The notes: generated from the letters alone by a model not told the origin. A DNA stretch of 64,000 nucleotides from Serripes groenlandicus (GCA_031761405.1 JASEVX010000037.1:1651284-1715283), one strand, 5' to 3'; shown: positions 21,784 through 33,232, counted from the first letter of the stretch. A program made the numbers and translations.

Positions 21784-22874
21784 CAAGAGGCCCAAGAGGG
21801 CCAGTATCGCTCCACTGCCATAAGTCAAATCTCCAAACAGCCCTGCCCCCTAGTGGCCATATTTTTTACCAACCACCATGGCTTAAAGGAATCTTGTAGA
21901 GTGTCACCCAAGGAATGTTTCTGCAAAATTATTTGAAAATCGGCCTGACACTTTCGGAGGAGAGGATATTTTAAGTTTTCACCATAGCCTTATAAGGCAA
22001 AATAGCCCCACCCCATGGCGGCCATATTTTTCGACCAATCAACATGGCTTGAAGGAATCTGATAGAGGGTCACCCAATGAACATTTCTACAAAATTATTT
22101 GAAAATCGGCTGAACACTTTGGGAGAAGAAGATTTTTTAAGTTTACACTATAGCTATATAAGGCAAAATAGCCCCGACCCTGGCGGCCATGTTTTTCCAC
22201 CAATCAACATTTCTTGAAGGAATCTAATAAAGGGTCACCCAAGGAACATTTCTACAAAATTATTTGAAAATCAGCCTGACACTTTCGGAGGAGAAGATTT
22301 TTTAAGTTCTCTCTTTAGCTGTATAAGGCAAAATAGCCCCGCCCTCTGGCAGCCATGTTTTTCGACCAATCAACATGGCTTGAAGGAATCTGATAGAGGG
22401 TCACCCGAGGAACATTTCTACAAAATTATTTGAAAATCTGCTCAACACTTTCAGAGAAGAAGATTTTTTAAGTTTTCACTATGGTCTTATAAGGCAAAAT
22501 ATCCCCGCCCTCTGGCGACCATGTTTTTCGACCAATCAACATTTCTTGAAGGAATCTAATAAAGGGTCACCCAAGGAACATTTCTACAAAATTATTTGAA
22601 AATCGGCCTGACACTTTCAGAGAAGAAGATTTTTTAAGTTTTCACTATTTTTTTCTTTTGGTTGCCAGAATTATGGATGGATCAAAAAAAATTGAAGGAA
22701 TTTAAGAGAGGACATTGAGAGGATGCTTCCTATGAAGTTTCAACCAAATTGGCCAAGTGGTTAGTGAGTAGAAGTCGTTTAAAGGAAAAAGTTAACGCAC
22801 ACACGCACGGACGCACAACGGACAATTCGCCATGACATAAGCTCGACTGGCTTTCAGCCAGTGGAGCTAAAAAT
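21784..22874 (+). mobile_element. Family-C pearl/HINE-like element, complete
   Basis: Head ACAAGAGGCCCAAGAGGGCC then AGTATCGCTCCACTGCC; five ~165-bp cores closely related to family A cores; right part (TTGGTTGCC, GAGAGGATGCTTCCTATG); CACGCACGGACGCAC microsatellite; tail (22835-22874) GACTGGCTTTCAGCCAGTGGAGCTAAAAA. Head GCTCCACTG pairs with tail CAGTGGAGC. A second copy at 53567-55407 shows the same order. Confidence 0.85.
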
Positions 22875-22917
22875 GATACTTTAACATAGAAATATATCTT
22901 TATATTGTAATTATATG

Positions 22918-23150
22918 TCTTAACCCTACCCTTTTGAAGGCACATTTTGACACATCTGCAGCAGACAACTTTTGAAAACATTGATGCAAATCGAGGAAAA
23001 ATTGCCAATCAGGAACAGTTTTTCCTTTATAGAGATTTTCCATAGTTTCGCTTATAGTACATTTTCCCATATTTTTGACTTAGATTCCAAGTTGTATGCT
23101 GCTTTATGATTGTATGAGAGAAAGGATTCATCAGGTAGGTTTATTTTTGC
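22918..23150. mobile_element. Decayed TTAA MITE
   Basis: Starts TTAACCCTACCCTTTTGAAG with ACATCTGCAGCAGACAAC inside and ends TTGTATGAGAGAAAGGATTC; ends resemble the CCCTTTCCCACATACA family but have diverged. Confidence 0.5.
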
Positions 23151-23239
23151 ACTTTTACAGCTAAAGGCTAATTTGTCTTTAGAGCCACCGAGGGGAGAGA
23201 CAAAATCTGACTGCTGAGCACAGGTGTGTGCTTAATTAA

Positions 23240-23459
23240 CCCTTTCCCACATACAGGCGCTTTTTGACGCCTCTGCAGCAGACAAAAACCTTGTGGCAAA
23301 ACGAGGAATTGCTCATGATGAGCAGTTTCTCTTTTTGCCACAATGTTTTCAACTCTAATAAAAAATTATCTTTTCATTAATAGAGTAATTTCCTTTTTTT
23401 ACCTTGATGTCATTAAAGCCTTCTGCTACAGATTGGCTGTATGTGGGAAAAGGAAAGGG
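23240..23459. mobile_element. TTAA-flanked MITE (type copy of the abundant family)
   Basis: TTAA (23236-23239), then CCCTTTCCCACATACA, and at the right TGTATGTGGGAAAAGGAAAGGG before TTAA (23460-23463). Interior: TGCAGCAGACAAA, GTGGCAAAACGAGGAATTGC, inverted TTTTTGCCACAATGTTTTCAA. TTAA duplication plus CCC-starting TIRs are typical of piggyBac-type elements. At least a dozen decayed relatives occur in the window (for example near 8569, 10228, 27465, 27788, 28711, 29540, 30690, 31183, 42989, 53208, 55984, 61803, 63764). Confidence 0.75.
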
Positions 23460-23599
23460 TTAATTTAAGTCAAACAAAGAAGATAATGTTTTAGTTAATC
23501 AAGTAGCTGTTTAACAGAGGTGACCCCTAACACAAGATTGACAAACTTTAGAAAAAAATACTACTTAACCCTTTCCAACTTTTCATCTTGAGCAATTTA

Positions 23600-25704
23600 T
23601 GTTTTTTCACAACATTTTCAACTCTTGTCATAGTCAGGGGTGTAAGGGATATTTTGGTTCAGATTCTTCCAAATGCACTAAATTTGGCCCATACTTTTTA
23701 CATTTTTGACGGGCACCAAATCCAAAATCCAATATGGCCGCCATCCGGGTTAGATGTCAATCACAGTTAAAACACTAAACTAAAGGGGCTAGAATCATGA
23801 ATGATACCACATTTTAGTTTTTTGGGGGGGCTGAGAATCCGATTCAGATGTTTCTTCAATGATCTGAGGTCAAGTTTACCCTTCAAAGTCACTAAAACAT
23901 TCAAAAAAGATTATTCCTTAACAATTTTAATTAAAAGATTTTTGGAGACATCTAAAGTGACAAAATGCTATATGCCACTGTGTGCATTTAAATATTTAAT
24001 ATACAATACAGGATTACTAATGATTTCTATTACTATCTATACGTTATGGCTTGCACTCTATGACAAGTACTACTGGTCATCACTTTGGTTATTAACACAC
24101 CCGCCTTTGCATTTGCAGAGGGCCGTGCATCAGACACATGCGCGGTTGCATTTGTACCTTCCTGGGCATGCATTGAGGCAGCCACAGTGCAAGAGAATGC
24201 CTCGGTAGTTTTTACCAGTACTAAAGTCCACCAAGAGCTCTGACAGACTGGCTGAGGGACTCAAACAAAAGGGATTGTCAAAACTACTACATCGCTGTCC
24301 ACAGTGCGATCATAGGCTGTTGTATGACCCTCCTTTTCCCCGTGTGCCAGATGTAGGAGGATCCTGGTGTCCACCTCGGAATGGCTGCACGGCTGAAGTT
24401 TTATTAGGTCACAATGCTCATGGAGAGCACGGTCTCGAAGTGGGTACTCAGGAGCAGCTTTCCGCCCATGTCAGCCTTGGAGATCTGTGTGCTGATGAAA
24501 GAGAACAGTTCATTTTTTTATTCTCTTCATTTTTCAGGAATCCGCTGTTCCAGTCATGCTTAGGGATTGGAGTACTGCCATTGCCGACTCTTGTCCGGTG
24601 GCCATTCCCACGTCGTTGCTGCGTGAGAGCTTTGAGGTTATTTTCCTCTGGGTAATTATCCCTAACAGCGTCAATGCATTGGGTACTACTTGTTATTTGG
24701 GCCTCCAAATATGGTACAATGTGGGGCGACACATACTCGCTGAATGTTTTTGCTATTGTGGGTCATGTGGATAACAGCTGCCATATCCAACACCACAACC
24801 GTTGCTGGTTTGGCAGCAGCTGTGCAGCCAGTGGGTGCACAGCCAGTGGGTGCATTGAGGAACTTAAGAATGTATAATCCCTGATCGCAGCACACCTCGA
24901 TCCGCTAGCCTCGATGGCTCTTTCCAATTTTCAAACCGAAAGAAAAGTTGTGTGATTAACATTATATTCTGCCTCTGGAAGCCACTGTCAGTTGTACCTT
25001 TTTTCTTAGGGTCAGGTCGGTTGGCGAAGGTTAGAATGTTATTTCGCTTGATTGTATCAGATACTGGTACTGAATCATTTTCCAATCTTTCCAAGACATA
25101 TGCTTCATGCAGGGTTTGACCAGCTTCACGGATTTGAGATAGAGAAGTAGTAACGGGAAGGTCCATGACATTCTGTGTAATCGAATACTATGAGCTCCTG
25201 ACTTGTAGCAAGGAAAGGATTGCCCAGCTTTTTTAACACCTTGATGAACGATATTACATCCTTTTGAAACTTTAATTGTAAGCTGTGTCCTTCTTCATGA
25301 TGAGAGGTGGATGATAATGTTGGGTCATTGACGGTCTCAAACTCCTCAATTACCCGCGTGTAGTCAGGTCCGGCCAGCATAAACAGTGTAAGGACTTTTG
25401 GCTTCTCATGAAGTCCAACAGCTCCACCATATGTCTAGAGGCTTTTGTTGGACTGTTCATGGCCTTGGTCCTTGGCCATGAGGCTGAACTTTCTAGCTGA
25501 TTTCTGCACAACAAAATTGCCCTTTAGGAATTCAGCATGTACTTGAGGGTGTTTCTCGGCTAGCTGAACCATGTCGTGTATCGGCAGCCAACGTTCATAG
25601 TTAGTGTGGTCCATGGCATGTAACCAGCCGCCTAGTTTGTCAAATGCTTGCACATATAGTTCCCCTCCTAAAGATGTGTCGTATGCAGGAAAAGGGTTAA
25701 GCAA
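23600..25704 (-). pseudogene. Decayed multi-copy ORF of unknown transposon-like family
   Basis: Reading the minus strand from 25704: NYERWLPIHDMVQLAEKHPQ, NFVVQKSARKFSLMAKDQGH; then AGPDYTRVIEEFET, GNPFLATSQELIVFDYTE (25380-25126); TIKRNNILTF (about 25070); VVPYLEA-like and NWN-rich segment with NPxENNLKAL (24732-24448); and a Cys-rich tail (about 24250-24090). I recognise this order from a large, repeatedly duplicated family of unnamed proteins in cnidarian and mollusc genomes (xNYARWLPVHxxDM, NFxVQKTxHxFSxIAxDQAHEQ, AGPExARxxxEFE). Stops and frameshifts interrupt it. The plus-strand side (23640-23800) contains AATATGGCCGCCATC, perhaps element flank. It is intronic to the protease gene. Function of the family is unknown to me. 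Confidence 0.5.
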
Positions 25705-26033
25705 AGCCTAACCAATTTTGTCTTGCTTAGTATTGAGCTTAGGTCGTAGATGGAAAACGTTTTAATTGTTTGAAAAAGAAATTGATGCCGAGATTGGTAG
25801 ACATTCCCATAAAGTTTAATTATTTCCCTCATCTACATGCATTTTGAAGCCTCAGAAAAAGATGATTTATGATAACGCTTTGATCAATTTCTCCTTTTGC
25901 AACAATGTTAAACGTTCTATCAAATAATAGAACTATTATTTACAAGATTGAGATTTTCCATATTTCAGCCTAGGTGTTTTCAAAGTCATCTGCGGATTTG
26001 TTGCATAAGGCATAAGTTTTGTATCAAATCCAT

Positions 26034-27218
26034 CAACAAGAGGCCCATGAGGGCCTATGCTCTACTGGTATGGTTCTTTGGTCATTTTCAATCCAGAGCA
26101 TGTATGTATGGTGAAGATCGGATAGTAAATGGAGGCTCTTTTGTGTTCACAAGCTGTATTATAGCAATTTTTACAATTTCATGGGCCATAATCCAGTCTT
26201 GCATGGGCAAATCTGGCTGGTTTTCAAAAGGAACCAAGCTCTCATCAATATTTAACTACTATCTACGTTTGGTGAAGATCAGATAGTAAATGGAGCCTCT
26301 ATTGTGTTCACATGCTCAATTATAGCAATTTGGACAATTTCAAGGGCCATAATCCAGTCTTGCATGGGCGGATCTGGCTGGTTTACGAAAGGAACCGAGC
26401 TCTCATGGATATCTTACTACTGTATAAGTTTGGTTGAGATACAATCAAAAGTGAAGACTGTATCTTGTTAACAAGCTCTTTTATAGCAATTGTGACCATT
26501 TCAAGGGCCATAATCCAGTCATGCATGGGCGGATCTGGCTGGTTTTCGAAAGGAACCGAGCTCTCACGGATATCTAACTACTATATAAGTTTGGTTGAGA
26601 TACAATCAAAAGTGAAGACTGTATCGTGTTAACAAGCTCTTTTATAGCAATTTTGACCATTTCAAGGGCCATAATCCAGTCATGCATGGGCGGAACTGGC
26701 TGGTTTTCGAAAGGAACCGAGCTCTCATGGGTATCTAACTACTGTATAAGTTTGGTTGAGATACAATCAAAATTGAAGACTATCGTGTTAACAAGCTCTT
26801 TTATAGCAATTTTGACCATTTCAAGGGCCATAATCCAGTCATGCATGGGCGGATCTGGCTGGTTTTCGAAAGGAACCGAGTTCTCATGAATATCTAACTA
26901 CTGTATAAGTTTGGTTGAGATACAATCAAAAGTGAAGACTGTATCGTGTTAACAAGCTCTTTTATAGCAATTTTGACCATTTCAAGGGCCATAATCCAGT
27001 CATGCATGGGCGGATCTGGCTGGTTTTCGAAAGGAACCGAGCTCTCATGGATATCTAACTACTGTATAAGTTTGGTTGAGATACAATCAAAAGTGAAGAC
27101 TGTATCGTGTTAACAAGAAATTGTTTACGGACGGACGGACGGACGGACGGACGGACGCACGCACAACGGACAAATCGCCACGACATAAGCCCTTCTGGCC
27201 TTTGGCCAGTAGAGCTAA
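26034..27218 (+). mobile_element. Family-B pearl/HINE-like element, complete
   Basis: Head ACAAGAGGCCCATGAGGGCC then TATGCTCTACTGG. Six cores of about 160 bp have GGGCCATAATCCAGTC anchors at 26183, 26344, 26504, 26665, 26824 and 26985. A (ACGG)n run lies at 27127-27156 and the tail hairpin (27190-27213) is CTTCTGGCC-TTT-GGCCAGTAGAGCTAAAA. Head GCTCTACTGG pairs with tail CCAGTAGAGC. Core sequence is unrelated to families A and C, though the end logic is identical. The cores keep open frames by chance; no protein is supported. Confidence 0.85.
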
Positions 27219-27376
27219 AAATGATAATAACTAATTATTGGAAACATTGTGGCAAAATAGGAAATTTTTCATTAAGAAATTTCTTTCTTTGCCATAATGC
27301 TTCCAAAAGCTGGCTGCTGCAGATAAGTCAAAATATATCTGCAGGTAGGAAATGGTTAAGATGAAAAGAATCCTAC

Positions 27377-27424
27377 CTCTACAGATACGTTGATCAGGTC
27401 CATTCCCAAAACCCTGGGCACCAC
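27377..27424 (-). CDS. Exon 6: 48-bp Gly-rich microexon
   Basis: Acceptor GTTTTTTTAAG and donor GTAGGATT border 48 bp in phase 1-1, encoding GAQGFGNGPDQRICR between split glycines. Length is a multiple of three, so it could be skipped without changing frame. Similar to the start of exon 7 (GKGVGEQGDGPNP), suggesting exon duplication. No fold is evident; probably a flexible linker. Confidence 0.75.
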
Positions 27425-27464
27425 CTTAAAAAAACACACAATATAATCGGTAAATCCTGTTTAA

Positions 27465-27630
27465 CCCTTTCCCACATACAACAAATGTACAGCAGACATC
27501 TTTGGAAACCTCAAAAGAAAAATGTGAAATATCTCCATAAATGAAAATATATTTATGTAACCTAGTTGAAAACATTGTTGCAGAAGTGGAACGCGTTAGA
27601 GGCATCAAAATAGAGTTGTATGTGGGAAAT
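27465..27630. mobile_element. TTAA MITE abutting exon 6
   Basis: TTAA at 27461-27464 then CCCTTTCCCACATACAACAA; right TIR TTGTATGTGGGAAAT at about 27617-27630 is decayed. It lies only 36 bp upstream of exon 6's acceptor, within the likely branch-point region. A further decayed copy follows to TGTATGTGGAAAAG-AGTTAA at 27768-27788. Confidence 0.65.
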
Positions 27631-27789
27631 CATTTCACTAATACAGGAAGACATTTGTGCTTTAACAGCAGAACTTCCTTTTGTCGGAAGGATTTCAAGT
27701 CAATTCAATAATTAAACTTGCATTAAGAGAGATTTTCAACATTTTCAAAGTTGTCTGCTGCAGATTTGTTGTATGTGGAAAAGAGTTAA

Positions 27790-28517
27790 CTTACAACTAC
27801 TCTGGTATGTATATCTCCAAACCCCTGATCTATCTAGTGGCATGTTTTTGGTAATCTTTAGTAAATATACTTCTGAATTATTCAAAATAAATCCTTTTCA
27901 AATAATTTGATATCAAACTACTAGGGTACACTACTCTAAAACATTAAATCCAAAGTTGAAGTAGCCATTGGTTATTTCTGGATACCTGTAGCGTTAACCC
28001 TTTTATTGATACATGTTGAAAGCGGCATAAAACACCAAACAATCAATCATTTTATTGATACAGAAGACATTAAAGGTCCAAGAAGCAGACCACAATGTTT
28101 TGATCTCTGTATCAATTCCAATTTTCAAGATGATAATTATTGTCCTTGTAATTGTTTCTCCGGCCAATAGGTCAGTAAGGGAAAGCTTGGTGGACAGACT
28201 GACAGGCAGATGAAGGACATGACTTTGTGATGTGATCCATGTGACTATGTCTCCCTTTCAAGGTAGTTAAAACAAATATTTTGAGTTTTGCCTAAAAATT
28301 CAGCAATGAAAGTCCTCATATAGCTCATGGTCTTGATATGGTAGACGAAACTGGTCTCCCATGTTTCATTCTTGTTAACCAATCAAACCCTATATTGTTG
28401 TTACTCAAATAATCGTTTTGATGGTACAATATTTTCAGAACCTACACCAAATGATTTTGAGGTAAGAAAAGGGGTTTTAGAACATGAATAATAGCCCTTA
28501 TCTAGAGCTCTGCTTAC
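27790..28517. other. Intron without recognised elements
   Basis: AT-rich; no intact repeat ends or additional exon identified. Confidence 0.35.
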
Positions 28518-28574
28518 CTCCTGGAAGTTGAGGATAGTTAGATTGATGATGCAGAAACTGTCCAAATGGTGCAA
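28518..28574 (-). CDS. Exon 5: 57-bp microexon (Pro/Gln/His-rich linker)
   Basis: Acceptor CTGTATTTTCAG and donor GTAAGC flank 57 bp in phase 1-1: APFGQFLHHQSNYPQLPG between split Val and Gly. Compatible with exons 4 and 6 with no stop. Its composition suggests a disordered linker between Death and protease domains. Confidence 0.75.
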
Positions 28575-28710
28575 CTGAAAATACAGTAAAATTAATTGCT
28601 TAGGGTGTTACTACCATTATTAAAACTATGTCAGTCATATCACATCTGCAAGTTCAATTATCTATGTGTTTCTAACGCCAATAAGCTCCATATAACATAT
28701 TAATGAACAG

Positions 28711-28863
28711 CCATTTCCCACTTGCAGACACATTTTGATACATCTGCAGCAGATGACTTTTGAAAACATTATTGCAAAAGGTATTCAGTAGGAACTATCA
28801 TTTATAGAGATTTTCTATCGGTTTTCCTAGATATTTGCAGATTTGGTTGTATATGGGAAAGGG
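28711..28863. mobile_element. TTAA MITE, left end decayed
   Basis: Left CATTTCCCACTTGCAGACAC, interior ATCTGCAGCAGATGAC, right TTGTATATGGGAAAGGG followed by TTAA (28864-28867). Confidence 0.6.
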
Positions 28864-28867
28864 TTAA

Positions 28868-29604
28868 CATGTCCATTAGCATGATTTATGAAAGACAAAA
28901 CTATATCTTATACCCTTGAAAGTATACAATCAAAGCACTGAATGCTCTATACAGGTGATTATAAAGAAAATCTTGCAGTGTAATAAACATAAACCCATGT
29001 AAAGCTTAGACTTTTGTGCCTGATATTGCAAAGCCTTTGTGATTGGTTTGTAGTCTAAAACATATTCACTTTCATGCAGAATCTCAGTTCACAGTATAAT
29101 CAAATAATGACAAAAATATAAAAAGAAAAGAAAAAGAAGAGTCCATAGTCAATTCTAGGAATATCAAGATAAAAATGTTGAGCTGTGCATCCAACAGTAG
29201 AGAGCCTGGTTAGACTGCACACATTTGCCAGCTGACCGGGCTTTGAACTGTTAACACTGCTTCACAAAATGGGTCAAAGGGTTAACCTGTGTCCCCTAAC
29301 TGACAACCTTTGATACATCTGCAACAGAGACTAGTTTATTATTTCCAGCTATTCATTCCAGTTTTCAAAATGGTACATTCCTTCTCTATATTATCACAGC
29401 TTACAATTAGCATTTCATAGTTAGTTGGGGTATTCAAACTGCAGAAAGAATCACATTATTATTACATTTTGGAAAAAAAGTAAACGCTCCGCATGTTGTC
29501 TGCTGCACTTGCATTAAAGAGTTTATAAGAGGGAAAATAATAACCCATTCCCACATAAGGCAAATTTGCAGCAGACCACTTTGAATAGATCTAAGCAAAA
29601 ATAT
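28868..29604. other. Intron; MITE scraps only
   Basis: Decayed MITE-family interior near 29310-29345 and 29540-29602 (CCATTCCCACATAAGGC, GCAGCAGACCAC). No gene. Confidence 0.4.
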
Positions 29605-30650
29605 CTAAAACTAGAACTATCACTGAAGATGATAAATACCCCCAAAACAGCACCTTGACTCAAAATATGGCTTCCGACCGATAGGTAGTCCTATCAAACA
29701 GTACTCATTTTGACCTTTGAGGTACAAGCCACCTCATCATGGTGAACATGTGTGCCCAGTAACTTGAGAATCCTATGATGCATGGTTGAGATGCGGATCG
29801 AACAAGGTAGTCCTATCAAAGAGTATTCATTTTGACCTTTGACCTCAGAGTATGACCTTGACCTTTGAGATACAAGCCATCTCATCATGGTGACCATGTG
29901 TGTCCATTAACTTGAGAATCCTAAGATGCATGGTTGAAATGCGGGCCGGACAAGGTAGTCCTATCAAACAGTACTCTTTTGACCATTGACCCTTTGACCT
30001 CTGAGTGTGACCTTCACCTTGACCTTTGAGGTACAAGCCACCTCATCATGGTGACCATGTGTGTCCAGTAACTAACCCTAAGTTGCATGGTTGAGATGCG
30101 AGCCGGACAAGTTAGTCCTATCAAACAGCACTCATTTTGACCTCTAAGTGTGACCTTGACCTTTGAGGTACAGGCCTGGGTCTTGTGCGCGACACGCCAA
30201 CTCATCATGGTGAACGTTTGTGCCAAGTTTCTTTGAAATCCTATAATGCATGGTTGAAATGTGGGCTGGACAAGGTACAGTCCTTTCAAATAGTACTCAT
30301 TTCAACCTTTGACATGTAAGTGTGACCTTGACATTTGAGGTACAGGCCTGGGTCTTGCGCGTGTCACGCCGCCTCATCATGGTGAACGTTTGTGCCAAGT
30401 TTCTTTGAAATCCTATGATGCATGGTTGAAATGCAGGCCGGACAAGGTACAATTCTATCAAATAGTACTCATTTTGACCTTTGCCCTCTAAGTGTGACCT
30501 TGACATTTGAGGTACAGGCCTTGGTCTTGTGTGTGACACGCCGCCTCATTATGGTGAACGCGTGTGCCAAGTTTCGTTCAAATCCTATGATGCATGGTTA
30601 AGATATGGGCCGGACAAAATATGGCTTCCGAACGACCGACACAGTGACAC
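29605..30650 (+). mobile_element. Family-H HINE-like element, six ~165-bp cores
   Basis: The head is ACTAGAACTATCACTGAAGA with TGATAAATACCCCC, similar to family G. Cores have CTCATCATGGTGA anchors at 29733, 29881, 30042, 30201, 30373 and 30545. Each includes GTGTGACCTTGACCTTTGA and CCTATGATGCATGGTTGA. The right end (GGCTTCCGAACGACCGACAC) lacks an obvious tail hairpin. Confidence 0.7.
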
Positions 30651-30898
30651 CTTGTGGTAAAGAAAATATTGTTTGTTACTGTTTGCAAAAGTTGTCTGCT
30701 GCAGAGGCACCACAAAATGTCTGATGTGAGAAAGGGTCAAAACTTCAGTTATTAGAGGGAAAGTGGGAAAACATTTCAAACTTGACTTACAAGGATGGAA
30801 TGGCATTGGTATGCTAATAACTGAAAGTAAACTATTCGGAAAAGTATTTACACTATTTATATATATATATATAATGGCCGCCATAAAATTTGACATAC

Positions 30899-30967
30899 CT
30901 TGGGTTGCAAATTTTATCTTTTTTATTTTTTTAGCTGTTGCATCTGTAGGTTTCAGTTTTTTCACTT
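30899..30967 (-). CDS. Exon 4: lysine-rich linker
   Basis: Acceptor TCTATGTTACAG and donor GTATGTC border 69 bp, phase 1-1, encoding VKKLKPTDATAKKIKKIKF then ATQ. Nine of 22 whole codons are lysine. It could act as a nuclear localisation signal or a basic linker; neither can be shown from sequence. It joins exon 3 through a split Glu and exon 5 through a split Val. Confidence 0.8.
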
Positions 30968-31135
30968 CTGTAACATAGAAAAATAGTATACATTAAATTT
31001 TCATACTTAGTTCATCTTTCTGCAAGCACTTATCTGATAAGTCAATCTTGAGTCATCTGCATTAGGAAAACCAAGATTGTAACATCCATAAATTTGGATT
31101 ATGAATCTAGTATAGAGTTGAAACCCACCAGCAGA

Positions 31136-31438
31136 CACATTTTGGCTTGTAAAAATGCGTCTGTATGAAGGAAAGGGTTAAATGTGCATAAGGAATGCGG
31201 CAGAGCTTATAATCACTATACAGTATAATGTATAATTATTAGGGATGGCAACGGTTACCGATATTACTAACCGGTTACTCGTACCATTTTGGCTTGTAAA
31301 AATGCGTCTGTATGAAGGAAAGGGTTAAGTGTGCATAAGGAATGCGGCAGAGCTTATAATCACTATACAGTATAATGTATAATTATTAGGGATGGCAACG
31401 GTTACCGATATTACTAACCGGTTACTCGTACCATTTTG
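31136..31438. repeat. 147-bp tandem duplication spanning a transposon boundary
   Basis: Sequence from CATTTTGGCTTGTAAAAATG to TACTCGTACCATTTT occurs twice almost identically (element start at 31240 and again at 31387, 147 bp apart). The duplicated unit joins genomic flank, the 8-bp target site and the first ~47 bp of the hAT-like element; the junction shares CATTTTG microhomology. Confidence 0.85.
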
Positions 31439-32203
31439 TAATCGGTTACCCGGTTAACCGTACAGATTCATAAACAATAAATATCCACTGTTTAAGTCGA
31501 ATATGGTTGCGCATGTTACTGATTCCACTAGTCCAAGACAGTTCTTTACCACACAAACTGACTTGACTTTGTTATCACCAGCACAGCGTTTGAAATACTT
31601 CCAGACAAAGGATGTAGCAGACGGCATTATGGCAATATATTCCGTAGATCTTTTTTAACGAAGTAACTGGTATACAATTTATAATATGTCGAATGCAAAA
31701 GGTACATAGCGGCATATCTTTAAATACCAACTCAAGGGGAAATGTGTTACAAACTTCAAATTACTCTTCCAATCGTGTTGGTAAATGATAATTTACAAAA
31801 ACAACAATTCAAATGTATCACACTCACTCCAATTAGTTGTATTATCAAAACAAACGCCGAATATAATTAATAAGTCATTATCTTATAATTTCTGCCTTTA
31901 TTAGACTTCAAACTTTTCTTAAAAGAAACAAAGCGTCCTTTAATTGACAATTGGACAAACAAACGATCATCAAGAAAATCGAGTGGGGCTGTTATCGCAG
32001 TAATGTAAACACTGACCGATCGAGGTGTGAATAATTAACCTCTCATGTCAGATACGTGTGACACATTGAAAAGAACAAAAGGTGAAACACAACTGTGTAT
32101 ATATTTTATCATTTCTTCCGAGTACTCTGTTACCGAAATTACTAACCGATTAATCGGAAAACGTACGGTTAACCGAGTAACCAATTAATCGTTGCCATCT
32201 CTA
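31387..32203. mobile_element. 817-bp non-autonomous hAT-like element
   Basis: Ends TAGGGATGGCAACGGTTA and (reverse complement of right end) TAGAGATGGCAACGATTA are inverted, with subterminal ACCGGTTA-rich repeats. Flanked by a perfect 8-bp duplication, ATAATTAT, at 31379-31386 and 32204-32211. Eight-base duplications and ends of this form are characteristic of hAT elements. No transposase frame is present. Confidence 0.85.
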
Positions 32204-32211
32204 ATAATTAT

Positions 32212-33230
32212 ATTATGCAAAGTTTAATCAACAGCTCAGGATAATGCTAACAAGTTTATAATTCATCATAAAGTTGTACTTTCTGCATGCTCACCAACCT
32301 TTTCTCATCCTCAAAGGGGAGTTTCATAATCTCAAAGTGGGAGATTGGGGTTTGATAGAGGAGATTTTCTGCACTATGAATTTAACAGTAGACATATTCA
32401 TAATAGAACGGAATTTAGATAACTGCACGTATGACAATACTTTCAATATTTATGGGAAAAGCATAAAAAAAGACTCGATTTTGAGAATGTTTTCTATTTA
32501 ACAGAATATATTCAACTGTATGTTAGCATTTAAGTATTATTTTGGCATGTTTTAAAATCAATGCACTGATAATGAAAAATACTTTTAACTGTGTTTAACT
32601 AGAATATCAAGCAAGTTGTTTGCTGTAATCTGTTGTTAATCTTTTGTTAATCTAATCACACATGGACAATAAAATAGGTAATCATTTAGTTGACCGTCAC
32701 ACTGTGTTTTGAACTTGTTGAAAAAACAAGAGCCTTTAATTAGTGACAATATGTTAAGAAGAGGATGTTAGATAATGGTCGTAGTATTTTTCAGTACATT
32801 TATCCTCATGATTTAAATTTTTTATTTTCTTTTTTCAGAAATTTTGAGTTTCTAACTCATGATCGTGGGGGTGGGGTTTTCCAATTCATATCATGAGATT
32901 CACAATTGAATCTGGATTGTTGGTAAGCATATTTCTGTAACAGTTGTTGTGTTAACAAGATTGTCCTTCAATTTGGCCTGTAAACTATTTAGTGTGGGCC
33001 CTGCGAGGTTTGACAGAAATTGGTATTTGCTCAAAAGAAAGTTGTTTAAAGTTTTATTGCAATAATAATGAGGGACTATTGCTTAAAATAGGCCGGTTTA
33101 TTACCGGTTAAAAATTACGGAGTGGGATTTACCTATACATTTTTCACCATTAGATTTAGAAATCCGTGAAAATCACTCTCAAGGTTATCACGGCCACATG
33201 TAAACTTCTTTAAACAAAGTTTAAACAAAA
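32212..33230. other. Intron without recognised genes
   Basis: AT-rich. The 75-codon open frame at 32274-32501 has no recognisable domain or splice context. The last few hundred bases may belong to the retrotransposon's 5' non-coding region. Confidence 0.35.
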
Positions 33231-33232
33231 TT

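Noticed and set aside
21594..21899. Plus-strand 101-codon open frame
   Set aside because: Antisense to exon 7 and running into a family-C head; no domain.
24275..24877. Plus-strand open frames of 126, 72 and 67 codons
   Set aside because: Antisense to the decayed minus-strand ORF family, which has recognisable protein similarity.
26626..26889. Repetitive open frame (ILTISRAIIQSCMG repeated)
   Set aside because: It reads through family-B cores of about 160 bp; frame survives by chance and is broken in other copies.
30763..30978. Plus-strand 71-codon hydrophobic open frame as a membrane protein
   Set aside because: It is antisense to the lysine-rich exon 4 (AAA codons read as TTT), which explains the Phe/Ile content.
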